DNA of 64,000 nt from Streptomyces sp. AV19 (GCF_015999245.1 NZ_JAEAMR010000003.1:553671-617670), one strand, 5' to 3'. Shown: positions 1 to 11,449, counted from the stretch's first letter. The notes: generated by a model from the letters alone, not told the origin. Numbers and translations: made by a program.

Positions 1-19
1 AGGGGGTGAAGCCCCCGGT

Positions 20-96
20 CAACGCGGCGAAGCCGCGTTGCGGGCCCGGGGCTTGCCCCGGAAGAAACGGTGAAAGGGCGGGTCCGGGGCACAAAT
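20..96 (-). repeat. Dispersed intergenic repeat, copy 1 (inverted)
   Basis: This non-coding GC-rich stretch contains a perfect 9-bp hairpin at 20-40 (CAACGCGGC / GCCGCGTTG, loop GAA). At 64-90, read on the minus strand, it has the core GCCCCGG-CCCGCCCTTTCACCGTTTC. The same core recurs at 32748-32774 and 40854-40880, and the hairpin recurs at about 41594. It lies downstream of the emfourin gene and may serve as a transcription end, which is an inference. Confidence 0.6.
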
Positions 97-100
97 CCCC

Positions 101-138
101 GGGCCCCCGGGCCCCCGGGCCCCCGGGCCCCCGGGCCC
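101..138. repeat. Tandem 8-bp repeat GGGCCCCC, about 4.75 copies
   Basis: The unit GGGCCCCC repeats with a period of 8 bp. The array is self-complementary and directly abuts the stop codon (139-141, minus strand) of the emfourin gene. It probably marks the 3' end of that transcription unit. Confidence 0.8.
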
Positions 139-405
139 TCACGCCCCCTCCCTCAGCACCAACCTGATCAGCTCCCGCTGATCCTCCGTGAGGTGCGGGT
201 CCGCCAGGTGCACCTTGCGGTTGTCGACCGTGATCTCGTAGTGGAAGCCGTCCGGGACCCCCCGGGCGGGGGCGTCGCGGCCGGGGGCCAGGGCCCGGTG
301 GGCGAGCGCCTCCAGGTGCGTGGCGTCGGGCCGCCCGGACGTGTCCAGTTCGGCCCGGCGCTCGATGCCGGCGAAGCCGCCGGTCCGCGTGATGACGATC
401 CGCAT
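139..405 (-). CDS. Emfourin-type protease inhibitor
   Basis: An 88-residue protein starting MRIVITRTGGFAGIERRAEL and ending near HLTEDQRELIRLVLREGA. The short length, the N-terminal RTGGFAG motif and the position directly downstream (29 bp) of a protealysin-like M4 protease match emfourin, the proteinaceous inhibitor encoded beside such proteases. The start at 405 was chosen because the upstream in-frame extension runs antisense-like through the protease 3' end. The family role, tight inhibition of the partner metalloprotease in the cytoplasm, is known; inhibition here is inferred from context. Confidence 0.75.
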   Translation of the reverse strand: MRIVITRTGGFAGIERRAELDTSGRPDATHLEALAHRALAPGRDAPARGVPDGFHYEITVDNRKVHLADPHLTEDQRELIRLVLREGA

Positions 406-434
406 GGCGCCATTCTCGCCCTCCGGGCGCCCGG

Positions 435-1505
435 CTACGAGGCGGGGACGCCCACCTGGGACCACGCCTTGAGGACCGCCTCCGTCTCCGCACCCTCCCC
501 GTACAGCTCCTTGGCGCACGCCACCGTCTCCCGGGCGAACCCGGCGAAGTCCACCGTCGGCGTCAGCCGGCCGCTGGTCAGCGCGGCGTACCAGACCTTC
601 CCGGCGCGCTCCCACGCGTGCCCGCCGAGCGCCGTGGCCAGCAGGTAGAAGGCACGGTTGGGGATGCCGGAATTGATGTGCACGCCGCCGTTGTCGCGCG
701 GGGTGCGGACGTAGTCCTCCATGGAGCCCGGCTGCGGGTCCTTGCCCATCTGCGGGTTGTCGAAGGCCGTGCCGGGCGCCTTCATGGAGCGCAGCGCGCC
801 CTTGAGCCCCGGGCCGAGGAGCCCCTCGCCGATCAGCCAGTTCGCGTCGGCGGCGGTCTGCCCCAGGGCGTACTGCTTGATCAGCACGCCGAAGACGTCC
901 GAGACGGACTCGTTGAGCGCGCCGGACTGGCCGTAGTACTCCAGGTTGGCGGTGTACTGCGTGACGCCGTGGGTGAGCTCGTGGCCGATGACGTCGAGCG
1001 GGATCGTGAAGTCCAGGAAGATCTTGCCGTCGCCGTCCCCGAAGACCATCTGGTCGCCGTCCCAGAAGGCGTTGTCGTAGTTCTCGCCGTAGTGGACGGA
1101 GGCGTTCAGCGGCAGCCCGGCGTCGTCGATGGAGCGCCGGCCGAGGACCTTGAGATAGAAGTCGAAGGTGGCGCCGAGGCCCGCGTAGGCCCGGTTGACG
1201 GTGGCGTCCTTGCCGGGCTGGTCGCCCTCGCCGCGCACCTTGGTGCCGGGCAGCTGCGTCCGGTGGTGGGCGTCGTGGACGGTGCGCTGCGGGTTGTCGG
1301 ACGGGGTGCCGGCGGGGGCCGCGAAGCCGCGGGCGGCCGTGACCCGGCGGCGGGTGCGCAGGGCACCGTCGTGCTCGAGGGTGCGGCGGGCGGGCCTGTG
1401 GTGCAGGGGGTCGTCGGACTCGGCCAGCCGGTCGAGGACGTGGGGAGGAATGATCGTGCAGAAGGGACGACGACGGTACGGCGTCCCGGTGGGGTCGTCA
1501 TTCAT
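435..1505 (-). CDS. Protealysin-like M4 metallopeptidase
   Basis: A 356-residue thermolysin-family zinc protease. The catalytic HELTH motif lies in VIGHELTHGVTQYTANLEY, the third zinc ligand is in NESVSD, and the C-terminal domain carries GVHINSGIPNRAF. There is no signal peptide. The N-terminus has PFCTIIPPHVLDRLAE, typical of the short protealysin propeptide (PPH motif) instead of a long FTP/PepSY propeptide. The mature enzyme probably begins after the basic linker around residue 60-90. The start lacks a clear ribosome site; a CACATT box 6 nt upstream suggests a leaderless mRNA. It forms an operon with the downstream inhibitor. Confidence 0.9.
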   Translation of the reverse strand: MNDDPTGTPYRRRPFCTIIPPHVLDRLAESDDPLHHRPARRTLEHDGALRTRRRVTAARGFAAPAGTPSDNPQRTVHDAHHRTQLPGTKVRGEGDQPGKDATVNRAYAGLGATFDFYLKVLGRRSIDDAGLPLNASVHYGENYDNAFWDGDQMVFGDGDGKIFLDFTIPLDVIGHELTHGVTQYTANLEYYGQSGALNESVSDVFGVLIKQYALGQTAADANWLIGEGLLGPGLKGALRSMKAPGTAFDNPQMGKDPQPGSMEDYVRTPRDNGGVHINSGIPNRAFYLLATALGGHAWERAGKVWYAALTSGRLTPTVDFAGFARETVACAKELYGEGAETEAVLKAWSQVGVPAS

Positions 1506-1601
1506 GGCCTGAATGTGGCATCAGGTCACCCTCATGTCACTCCCCGGTGCCATGATTAATGAAATCGAGTGTTCGGTCGGCTTTGACCGGCGGATTCCCT
1601 T

Positions 1602-1663
1602 CCGCACTGCTAATGCGTCCCGCACTGCCAACGCGCCCCGCATCGCTGCCGCGTCCCGCATGG
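1602..1663. repeat. 18-bp tandem repeats upstream of leuA
   Basis: Three consecutive 18-bp units begin CCGCA (1602-1619, 1620-1637, 1638-1655), followed by a partial fourth (CCGCATGG, 1656-1663). The first two units differ at three positions. The repeat lies between the divergent protease and leuA promoters. An 18-bp period could be protein-coding, but no supported gene covers it. Confidence 0.7.
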
Positions 1664-1713
1664 TGAAACGCCCCTCCGCGATCCCGCGCCCCTCGGTTAG
1701 GGTGCTGCACACC

Positions 1714-1766
1714 ATGCGCTACGGGCTGCTTCTCCTTAGCTGCCGCGGCGAGGGTTCGCAGTCGTA

Positions 1767-1767
<1 letters not shown>
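1714..1767 (+). CDS. leuA leader peptide
   Basis: A 17-codon ORF reading MRYGLLLLSCRGEGSQS. Four consecutive leucine codons (CTG CTT CTC CTT, partly rare T-ending codons) immediately before a structured region are the hallmark of a ribosome-mediated attenuator. A TAGGGT box at 1698-1703 lies about 10 nt before the ATG, so the mRNA is probably leaderless or nearly so. Slow decoding at low leucyl-tRNA would alter folding of 1767-1823 and permit leuA transcription. Leader peptides of this kind upstream of leuA have been described in streptomycetes; the mechanism here is inferred. Confidence 0.8.
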
Positions 1768-3636
<1,869 letters not shown>

Positions 3637-3646
3637 CGTTGTGGTA

Positions 3647-3690
3647 CGGGGTTGACGCCTGGTGTGCTCGACACCGGGGTGTCAACCCCG
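3647..3690 (+). terminator. leuA terminator hairpin
   Basis: A 10-bp inverted repeat CGGGGTTGAC (3647-3656) / GTCAACCCCG (3681-3690) starts 10 nt after the leuA stop codon. There is no long T-run, as is common in streptomycetes. Confidence 0.7.
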
Positions 3691-3733
3691 CACCCATGAG
3701 TCCACCGAACCGGCACGAGGTACCGTCGGGGTA

Positions 3734-3778
3734 CTGACGCCAGATCCATCTGTGGCTAACATCACGTCAACGACGTGA
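3734..3778 (+). promoter_or_regulatory. Promoter with start-site palindrome for TerB-like gene
   Basis: CTGACG (3734-3739), a 17-bp spacer and TAACAT (3757-3762) form a good housekeeping promoter. Immediately after the -10 lies a perfect 7-3-7 palindrome TCACGTC-AAC-GACGTGA (3762-3778) over the predicted start site, a classic repressor position. The transcript would carry a leader of about 125 nt before the gene at 3898. Confidence 0.6.
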
Positions 3779-3897
3779 CGAAACCGTGGCGTTGTGACTC
3801 CGCTCCCCGTAGGGGGCTTCCAACCCGAAGGTTGCGGTCCAGCCCGAACCGACCCCTTGCGGGGTGCGGAGAACGTACCAGATGGAGGTGCGCCGTG

Positions 3898-4620
3898 ATG
3901 CACGCGCAAGGCCGACACAGCCCCGACCGGTGTGTGCTGGGCGTACGTACCGTGTGGCGCACCGTCGGCGACGGGGAGTTCTTCTGCCCCGGCTGCGGCG
4001 GGGACCGCAACTACCACCGCCGCACGGGCCGTCGGCGCCTCGTCGTGCTGGGCGTCCCGCTGCTGCCGCGCGGGCCGGTGGGCCCGGTCGTGGAGTGCAC
4101 GGCCTGCGGCGAGCGGTACGGGATGGACATCCTCGACCATCCGACGACGACGCGGTTCTCCGCGATGCTGCGCGACGCGGTGCACACGGTGGCGCTGGCC
4201 GTGCTCGCGGCGGGCGGCACCGAGGCGCCCACGGTCCGCCGGGCGGCGGTCGGGGCGGTGCGGGCCGCGGGCTTCGCGGACTGCAGCGAGGAGCAGCTCG
4301 TCACGCTGATCGAGGCGCTGGCCGCGGACACGGGGCGGCTGCCGGGCAGATACCCGGCGCCGGCGGCGGCGGGCCGCGACGGCTTCGACCCGTGCGGGAC
4401 CGCGCTGGCGATCGAGCTGCACGAGGCGCTGGAGCCGCTGGCTCCGCACCTCGCGCCCGCCGGGCGGGAGTCGATCCTGCTCCAGGGGGCGCGGATCGCC
4501 CTCGCGGACGGCCCGTACCGCCCGGCGGAACGGGAGGTCCTGGCGACGGTGGGGCGGGCGCTGATGATCTGCCCGGAGGACACGGACCGTTTGCTGACGG
4601 CGGCGCGGACGCCGTCGTAA
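3898..4620 (+). CDS. TerB-like domain protein with zinc ribbon
   Basis: A 240-residue protein. The N-terminal third has a zinc-ribbon-like Cys pattern (FCPGCGGDRNY ... VECTACGERY). The remainder is helical and resembles the tellurite-resistance TerB fold, with the repeated LALADGPYRPAEREVL-type acidic loop near the C-terminus (ALADGPYRPAER). GGAGG at 3884-3888 supports the ATG at 3898; GTG 3895 is an alternative. TerB domains are linked to metal or stress sensing at the membrane; no substrate can be assigned. It lies between leuA and recO and has its own palindrome-bearing promoter. Confidence 0.7.
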   Translation: MHAQGRHSPDRCVLGVRTVWRTVGDGEFFCPGCGGDRNYHRRTGRRRLVVLGVPLLPRGPVGPVVECTACGERYGMDILDHPTTTRFSAMLRDAVHTVALAVLAAGGTEAPTVRRAAVGAVRAAGFADCSEEQLVTLIEALAADTGRLPGRYPAPAAAGRDGFDPCGTALAIELHEALEPLAPHLAPAGRESILLQGARIALADGPYRPAEREVLATVGRALMICPEDTDRLLTAARTPS

Positions 4621-4714
4621 TCCGGCCTGTCCGGGGGCTGCCCCCTCCGGGGAAGAGCCTCCGGGGGGCACCGCCCCCGCCATCGCACCCCGCCCCGTGC
4701 GGGACAATGAGTCC

Positions 4715-5461
4715 ATGACCCTCTTCCGCGACGACGGCATCGTGCTGCGCACCCAGAAACTGGGTGAAGCGGACAGGATCATCACCCTCCTCACCCGTAC
4801 CCACGGCCGCGTCAGAGCCGTGGCCCGCGGCGTCCGCCGCACCAAGTCCAAGTTCGGCGCCCGCCTGGAGCCCTTCTCGCACGTGGACGTGCAGTTCTTC
4901 GCCCGCGGCGGGGAACTCGTCGGCCGCGGCCTGCCGCTGTGCACGCAGAGCGAGACCATCGCCGCGTACGGCAGCGGCATCGTCACCGACTACGCCCGCT
5001 ACACCACCGGCACGGCCATGCTGGAGACCGCCGAGCGGTTCACCGACCACGAGGGCGAGCCCGCCGTGCAGCAGTACCTGCTGCTCGTCGGCGGGCTGCG
5101 CACGCTCGCCGCGGGGGAGCACGCCCCGCACCTGATCCTCGACGCGTTCCTGCTGCGCTCCCTCGCCGTCAACGGCTACGCGCCGAGCTTTGACGCCTGC
5201 GCCCGCTGCGGGATGCCCGGTCCGAACCGGTTCTTCTCCACCGCCGCCGGCGGAGTCGTCTGCGGCGACTGCCGGGTGCCCGGAAGCGTCGTACCCTCCT
5301 CGGAGGCGATCGGGCTCCTCGGCGCGCTGCTGACCGGGGACTGGGCCACCGCGGACGCGTGCGAGGCACGGTACGTCAGGGAGGGCAGCGGCCTCGTAGC
5401 CGCCTATCTGCACTGGCATCTGGAGCGTGGCCTGCGCTCGCTCCGCTACGTCGAGAAGTGA
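4715..5461 (+). CDS. recO: DNA repair protein RecO
   Basis: A 248-residue recombination mediator that helps load RecA on SSB-coated single-stranded DNA. The N-terminal OB domain starts [20 protein letters not shown]. The middle contains a four-Cys zinc site ([10 protein letters not shown] ... GVVCGDC, about residues 163-189). The start at 4715 follows the family N-terminus; six upstream in-frame codons are not conserved-looking. A GACAAT box ends 6 nt before the ATG, consistent with a leaderless mRNA. uppS follows 26 bp downstream, the usual actinobacterial order. Confidence 0.93.
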   Translation: MTLFRDDGIVLRTQKLGEADRIITLLTRTHGRVRAVARGVRRTKSKFGARLEPFSHVDVQFFARGGELVGRGLPLCTQSETIAAYGSGIVTDYARYTTGTAMLETAERFTDHEGEPAVQQYLLLVGGLRTLAAGEHAPHLILDAFLLRSLAVNGYAPSFDACARCGMPGPNRFFSTAAGGVVCGDCRVPGSVVPSSEAIGLLGALLTGDWATADACEARYVREGSGLVAAYLHWHLERGLRSLRYVEK

Positions 5462-5487
5462 ATGAGGTACGAGGAGTAGTGGCAGTC

Positions 5488-6309
5488 ATGGCACGACGCG
5501 GGCTTCTGGGCCGCCCCCGACGCGAGTACCGCTCCCCCGAGCCGCACCCCTCGGGGGCGCGCCCGCCGAAGATCCCCGGTGAGCTGGTGCCGGAGCACGT
5601 CGCCATCGTCATGGACGGCAACGGCCGCTGGGCCAAGGATCGCGGTCTGCCGCGCACCGAGGGGCACAAGGTCGGCGCCGAGCGCGTGCTGGACGTCCTG
5701 CAGGGCGCCATCGAGATGGGCGTCGGGAGCATCTCCCTGTACGCCTTCTCCACCGAGAACTGGAAGCGCTCCCCTGAGGAGGTGCGCTTCCTGATGAACT
5801 TCAACCGCGACTTCATCCGCAGGACGCGCGACCAGCTCGACGAACTCGGCATCCGCGTCCGCTGGGTGGGCCGGATGCCCAAGCTGTGGCGGTCGGTCGC
5901 CAAGGAGCTCCAGATCGCCCAGGAGCAGACCAAGGACAACAACCTGCTCACGCTGTACTTCTGCATGAACTACGGCGGCCGCGCCGAGATCGCGGACGCG
6001 GCGCAGGCGCTCGCCGAGGACGTGAAGGCGGGCCGGCTCGACCCGTCGAAGGTCAATGAGAAGACGCTGGCGAAGTACCTCTACTACCCGGACATGCCGG
6101 ACGTGGACCTCTTCCTGCGCCCCTCCGGCGAGCAGCGCACCTCCAACTACCTGATCTGGCAGAGCGCGTACGCGGAGATGGTCTTCCAGGACGTGCTGTG
6201 GCCGGACTTCGACCGTCGTGACCTGTGGCGGGCCTGCCTGGAGTACGCGCAGCGGGACCGCCGCTTCGGCGGGGCGATCCCCAACGCGGCGCCGGAACAG
6301 CAGGGCTGA
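5488..6309 (+). CDS. uppS: Isoprenyl (undecaprenyl-type) diphosphate synthase
   Basis: A 273-residue cis-prenyltransferase that makes the long-chain polyprenyl diphosphate carrier for cell-wall precursors. The catalytic motif [17 protein letters not shown] lies near residue 35-50. The C-terminal substrate motif [18 protein letters not shown] and the WPDF segment are intact. A GAGGAG sequence at 5471-5476 precedes the chosen ATG 5488; GTG 5479 is an alternative that would be too close to it. It is probably cotranscribed with recO. It faces zur, and a bidirectional hairpin lies between them. Confidence 0.95.
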   Translation: MARRGLLGRPRREYRSPEPHPSGARPPKIPGELVPEHVAIVMDGNGRWAKDRGLPRTEGHKVGAERVLDVLQGAIEMGVGSISLYAFSTENWKRSPEEVRFLMNFNRDFIRRTRDQLDELGIRVRWVGRMPKLWRSVAKELQIAQEQTKDNNLLTLYFCMNYGGRAEIADAAQALAEDVKAGRLDPSKVNEKTLAKYLYYPDMPDVDLFLRPSGEQRTSNYLIWQSAYAEMVFQDVLWPDFDRRDLWRACLEYAQRDRRFGGAIPNAAPEQQG

Positions 6310-6374
6310 CCGGCCGGGGACCGCGCCGCGGAGCCCGGCCGGCGGATCCCGGCGGAGAAGGCGGGCGGCGCCCG

Positions 6375-6400
6375 GGTCCCTGCCCCACGGGGCGGGGACC
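6375..6400. terminator. Bidirectional terminator between uppS and zur
   Basis: GGTCCCTGCCCC / GGGGCGGGGACC form a 12-bp stem with a 2-nt loop and one wobble pair, placed between the two convergent genes. Confidence 0.7.
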
Positions 6401-6485
6401 GCCTCATGGCCGGCGCGTCCGGGCGGATCCGGCGGGGCGTGGGCCCGGCCGGTGCGGGAAGTACGCGGGATCCGCCGGAAGGGTT

Positions 6486-6890
6486 TTACGCGGCGCAGTC
6501 CCCGCAGGTGCCGAAGATCTCGACGGTGTGGGCGATGTCCACGAAGCCGTGCTCACGGGCGATGGAGTCCGCCCACGTCTCCACGGCCGGGCCCTCGACC
6601 TCGACCGCCTTGCCGCACACCCGGCAGACCAGGTGGTGGTGGTGCCCGCTGGAGCAGCGCCGGTAGACGGCCTCGCCCTCGCTGGTGCGCAGCACGTCGA
6701 CCTCGCCGGCGTCGGCGAGGGACTGGAGGGTGCGGTAGACGGTGGTCAGCCCGACGGAGGCGCCGCGGTGCTTGAGCATGTCGTGGAGTTCCTGCGCGCT
6801 GCGGAACTCGTCCACCTCGTCGAGCGCTGCCGCCACGGCGGCCCGCTGCTTGGTGGAACGGCCGCGTACCGGGGGACCGGCGGTCGCCAC
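6486..6890 (-). CDS. zur: Zinc uptake regulator, Fur family
   Basis: A 134-residue Fur-family repressor. The N-terminal winged helix contains SVGLTTVYRTLQSLADAGEVDVL. The dimerisation domain has the metal-binding HHHHLVCRVCGKAVEVEG stretch and the C-terminal structural Cys pair CGDC. With Zn(II) it should repress znuACB. The GTG at 6890 was chosen because it follows a strong GAGGAGG site and matches the family N-terminus (VATAGPPVRGRSTKQR); a longer in-frame extension to 6992 looks non-coding. It is adjacent to, and transcribed in the same direction as, the zinc transporter genes. Confidence 0.95.
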   Translation of the reverse strand: MATAGPPVRGRSTKQRAAVAAALDEVDEFRSAQELHDMLKHRGASVGLTTVYRTLQSLADAGEVDVLRTSEGEAVYRRCSSGHHHHLVCRVCGKAVEVEGPAVETWADSIAREHGFVDIAHTVEIFGTCGDCAA

Positions 6891-7068
6891 AGTTGCCTCC
6901 TCAAACTCGGCTGAACACCCAACGCACGGGTTTTTCGGCGTGTCCGGCCAATTGTGCCAGGCCCGGCGAGCGACCCGTGCGCCGTGATCCACGGGATCCG
7001 GACGGTTCGTGGAACACAGGTTTGGGTCGCCTCGCCGGGCCTTCGACCAGCGGTTCTCCTTCGTCCCG

Positions 7069-7956
7069 TCAGACCCGTACGTCGTCGGGGGCGGTGGCGG
7101 AGCCCGGTTCTCCGAGGGTGCAGCGCTCCTCGTCCTCGACCTTGCGTGCGCGAGATTTCGCCAGTGGTGCGGCGATCGCGGTGAGGAGCACGAACACGCC
7201 GATCGCGAGCAGCACGATCGTGGCGCCGGGCGGGACGTCCACGTAGTACGACGTGGTGGTGCCCGAAAGGGTCACCAGTACGCCGATGCCCACCGACAGC
7301 GCCAGCGTCGTGGCGAAGCTGCGGGCGATCTGCTGCGAGGCGGCGACCGGGATCACCATCAGGGCGCTCACCAGCAACAGGCCCACCACGCGCATGGCGA
7401 CCGTGACGGTCAGCGCGGCGGTGATCGCCACCAGCAGGTTGAGCAGCCGCACCGGCAGCCCGGTGACGCGGGCGAACTCCTCGTCCTGGCAGATGGCGAA
7501 AAGCTGTCGTCGCAGCCCGAGTGTGGCCAGGATCACGAACGCGGCCAGGATGCAGATCGCCACGAGGTCCTGCCGGGAGACCGTGGTCAGCGAGCCGAAG
7601 AGGTAGGTGACCAGGTTGGCGTTGGAGCCGCCGGACAGGTTGATCAGCATCACGCCGCCGGCCATGCCGCCGTAGAAGAGCATGGCGAGGGCGATGTCGC
7701 CGCGGGCCTTGCCGTAGAAGCGGGTCAGCTCCATGATCACGGCGCCGGCCACGCACACGGCCGCCGCCACCCACACCGGGCTGGCGTTGAGCATGAAGCC
7801 CAGGCCCACGCCGGTGAGGGCGACGTGGCCGATGCCGTCGCCCATCAGCGCCTGGTGGCGCTGGACGAGGTAGATGCCGATCGCGGGGGCGGTGATGCCC
7901 ACCAGGAGCGCGGCGAGCAGCGCCCGCTGCATGAATGCGGCGTCGAGGATTTCCAT
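7069..7956 (-). CDS. znuB: Zinc ABC transporter permease
   Basis: A 295-residue integral membrane protein of the ABC-3 metal permease family with about eight or nine hydrophobic segments, from FMQRALLAALLVGITAPAIGIYLV to a final segment near TIVLLAIGVFVLL. The charged C-terminal tail is cytoplasmic. Its ATG shares a base with the znuC stop codon (TGATG overlap at 7954-7958), so translation is coupled. It forms the membrane channel for Zn(II) delivered by the lipoprotein ZnuA. Confidence 0.94.
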   Translation of the reverse strand: MEILDAAFMQRALLAALLVGITAPAIGIYLVQRHQALMGDGIGHVALTGVGLGFMLNASPVWVAAAVCVAGAVIMELTRFYGKARGDIALAMLFYGGMAGGVMLINLSGGSNANLVTYLFGSLTTVSRQDLVAICILAAFVILATLGLRRQLFAICQDEEFARVTGLPVRLLNLLVAITAALTVTVAMRVVGLLLVSALMVIPVAASQQIARSFATTLALSVGIGVLVTLSGTTTSYYVDVPPGATIVLLAIGVFVLLTAIAAPLAKSRARKVEDEERCTLGEPGSATAPDDVRV

Positions 7957-8723
7957 CAGCTCAGCAGCCCTGTCCGAATCGGTTCCGCCGCCGGTCCGGC
8001 GTGCGGGTGTACGTGGTCGTGGCCCGGGAGCGCGTGCTGGCCCACGGCCTCGGGCGGCGGGCCGTCGTGGACGACGCAGCCGTCGCGGAGCACGACAGCC
8101 CGGTCGATGAGGGGTTCCAGCGGGCCCAGCTCGTGCAGGACGAGCAGCACGCTGACGCCCCGGGCGACCTCCGCGCGCAGGGCCTCTGCCAGCACCTCCT
8201 GGCTGGCGAGGTCCACGCCGGCCATCGGCTCGTCCATGATCAGCAGTTCGGGCCGGACGGCGAGCGCGCGGGCGATCAGCACCCGCTGGTGCTGGCCGCC
8301 GGAGAGCGCGTTGACCGAGTCCTTGAGCCGGTCGGCCATGCCGACCAGTTCCAGCGCCTCGACCACGGCCTCGCGGTCGGCCTTGCGGGTCGGCCCCAGC
8401 TTGGTGCGGGCCAGCCGCCCGGCGGCGACGACCTCGCGCACGGTCGCCGGGACGCCGGCCGCGGCGGTGGTGCGCTGCGGGACGTACCCGATGCGCGCCC
8501 AGTCGCGGAACCTGCGCTTCGGCGTGCCGAACAGCTCCAGCTCACCGCCGGTGAGCGGGACCTGGCCGACGATCGCCCGGACCGCCGTGGACTTGCCCGA
8601 GCCGTTGGCACCCAGCAGCGCGACGACCTCGCCGCGCCCGACGGTCAGGTCGACGCCCCGCAGGACGGGCCGCGAGCCGAGCGACGCGGTGGCCCCGCGC
8701 AGGGATATGACCGGCTGCTCCAT
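7956..8723 (-). CDS. znuC: Zinc ABC transporter ATP-binding protein
   Basis: A 255-residue ABC ATPase. Walker A is GANGSGKST, the signature SGGQHQRVLIARAL, Walker B LLIMDEP, and the switch His lies in LVLHELG. The C-terminus is His-rich (HALPGHDHVHPHAGP), as in many metal transporters. The start at ATG 8723 has an AAGGAGG site 5 nt upstream; the 16-codon extension to 8771 is unlikely. It energises zinc import with ZnuB. Confidence 0.94.
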   Translation of the reverse strand: MEQPVISLRGATASLGSRPVLRGVDLTVGRGEVVALLGANGSGKSTAVRAIVGQVPLTGGELELFGTPKRRFRDWARIGYVPQRTTAAAGVPATVREVVAAGRLARTKLGPTRKADREAVVEALELVGMADRLKDSVNALSGGQHQRVLIARALAVRPELLIMDEPMAGVDLASQEVLAEALRAEVARGVSVLLVLHELGPLEPLIDRAVVLRDGCVVHDGPPPEAVGQHALPGHDHVHPHAGPAAEPIRTGLLS

Positions 8724-8767
8724 GACTGCCTCCTTCGCCGTGCCCACTTGGTGGCTCACTCGGTCGC

Positions 8768-9835
8768 TCACTTGGTGCCGAGCGCCTTTTGCAGGGCCGC
8801 GAGGTTGGACTCCATGACCTCGAAGTAGTCGTGGCCCTTGGACTTGTCGGTGATGCCCTCCAGCGGGTCGAGGACGTCGGTCTTCAGCCCCAGGTCGCCG
8901 GCGAGGGTCTTCGCGGTGGCGGGGCTGGCGATGGTCTCGAAGAACACCGTGCTGACGTGGTGGTCCTTCGCCAGCTTGTGCAGGTTCTTGATCCGGGCGG
9001 CGCTGGGCTCGGACTCCGGGTCGATGCCGCTGATGGACTCCTCGGTGAGGCCGTAGCGCTCGGCGAGGTAGCCGAAGGCGGCGTGGGTGGTGATGAAGGT
9101 GTCCGAGGCCCGGTTGCGCAGCCCGTCCGCGAACTTCTTGTCGAGGTCGCCGAGCTTGCCGGTCAGCGCGGCGGCGTTCTTCTCATAGTCCGCCCGGTGG
9201 GCCGGGTCCGCCTCGGCGAGGGTCTTGGCGACACCCTTGGCGACCTCGGCGTACTTCACGGGGTCGAGCCAGATGTGCGGGTCGTCGCCGCCCTCCTCGC
9301 CGTGGCCGTGGCCCTCGTGCCCTTCGTGCCCTTCGTGTCCCTCGTGGCCCTTGTCCTCGTCGGAGTGGTTGTCCCCGGTCGAGTGATGGTGGCCGTCGAC
9401 CTCGGTGCCGTGCTTCTCCATGGAGGTGAGGGAGGCCGCGTCGACGACGTGCTTCGCGCCGGACTGCTTGACCGCCGTGTCCACGGCGGGCTGGAGGCCC
9501 TTGAGGTAGACGACGGCGTCCGCCTTCTCCAGGGCGGCGACCTGCTGGGGCCTGAGCTCCAGGTCGTGCGGTTCCTGCCCCGGCTTGGTCAGGCCGGTGA
9601 CGTGGACGTGGTCCCCGCCGATCTGCCGGGCGAGGAACTCCATCGGGTAGAACGACGCGATCACGTCGATCTGGCCGGCCTTGTGTCCCGCGTCCTGGTC
9701 CGAGGAGCAGGCCGAGAGCGAGACGAGGCCGAGGGCGGCCGCGACGGCGACCGCGGGCATGCTGATTCGGGTGTTCCGGATCTTCCGGGATATTCGGGGG
9801 GCCCGGGAGGCGGGACGGGGGCGGCTGACGTTCAT
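8768..9835 (-). CDS. znuA: Zinc-binding lipoprotein of ABC transporter
   Basis: A 355-residue solute-binding protein. The N-terminus has a twin-Arg-free lipoprotein signal ending LSAC (lipobox), so it should be anchored outside the membrane. A mobile His/Asp/Glu-rich loop with tandem GHE triplets (about residues 155-190) is typical of zinc-specific ZnuA. Zinc ligands occur at HVHVTG, DPHIWLDP and TTHAAFGYL. ATG 9835 was chosen; ATG 9844 and TTG 9853 are upstream alternatives that overlap the Zur boxes. No clear ribosome site is seen, so a leaderless mRNA is possible. It is first in the znuA-znuC-znuB operon. Confidence 0.93.
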   Translation of the reverse strand: MNVSRPRPASRAPRISRKIRNTRISMPAVAVAAALGLVSLSACSSDQDAGHKAGQIDVIASFYPMEFLARQIGGDHVHVTGLTKPGQEPHDLELRPQQVAALEKADAVVYLKGLQPAVDTAVKQSGAKHVVDAASLTSMEKHGTEVDGHHHSTGDNHSDEDKGHEGHEGHEGHEGHGHGEEGGDDPHIWLDPVKYAEVAKGVAKTLAEADPAHRADYEKNAAALTGKLGDLDKKFADGLRNRASDTFITTHAAFGYLAERYGLTEESISGIDPESEPSAARIKNLHKLAKDHHVSTVFFETIASPATAKTLAGDLGLKTDVLDPLEGITDKSKGHDYFEVMESNLAALQKALGTK

Positions 9836-9871
9836 GACACTCATTTTCAACAAAAATGGAAACGATTGTCA
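9835..9871 (-). promoter_or_regulatory. Tandem Zur boxes over the znuA promoter
   Basis: There are two 7-1-7 imperfect palindromes, TGACACT-C-ATTTTCA (9835-9849) and TGGAAAC-G-ATTGTCA (9857-9871). Their centres (9842 and 9864) are 22 bp apart, two helical turns, so both dimers would lie on one face of the DNA. The consensus resembles the streptomycete Zur box TGAAAAT-N-ATTTTCA. A minus-strand TTGACA (9873-9868) lies in the distal box. Zinc repression is inferred. Confidence 0.75.
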
Positions 9872-9999
9872 ACAAGAGGGGCGGCGGGAGGACCGGGGAG
9901 TGCGGTCCCGGCCAAGGGCCGGCACCGATTTGATGAGAGGGGGTGTCGCGCCGGTAACCTGAAGCATTCGCTGTTCGTCGTCGCAATGAAGAGAGCACC

Positions 10000-11382
<1,383 letters not shown>

Positions 11383-11400
11383 CGTCCCAAGCCTGACCAC

Positions 11401-11440
11401 GCAGGCCCCGGTTCCCCGCCCGGCGGGAGCCGGGGCCTGC
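11401..11440. terminator. glyS terminator
   Basis: An 11-bp stem GCAGGCCCCGG (11401-11411) / CCGGGGCCTGC (11430-11440) lies 18 bp after the glyS stop and just before the convergent Uma2 gene, so it can act in both directions. Confidence 0.75.
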
Positions 11441-11449
11441 GCACGCGTG

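Noticed and set aside
1521..1715. 64-codon minus-strand frame upstream of leuA carrying a six-residue repeat (MRDAAAMRGALAVRDALAV)
   Set aside because: The repeat comes from the 18-bp tandem DNA repeat and the frame overlaps the leader-peptide start. No ribosome site or homology is recognised, so it was recorded only as a DNA repeat.
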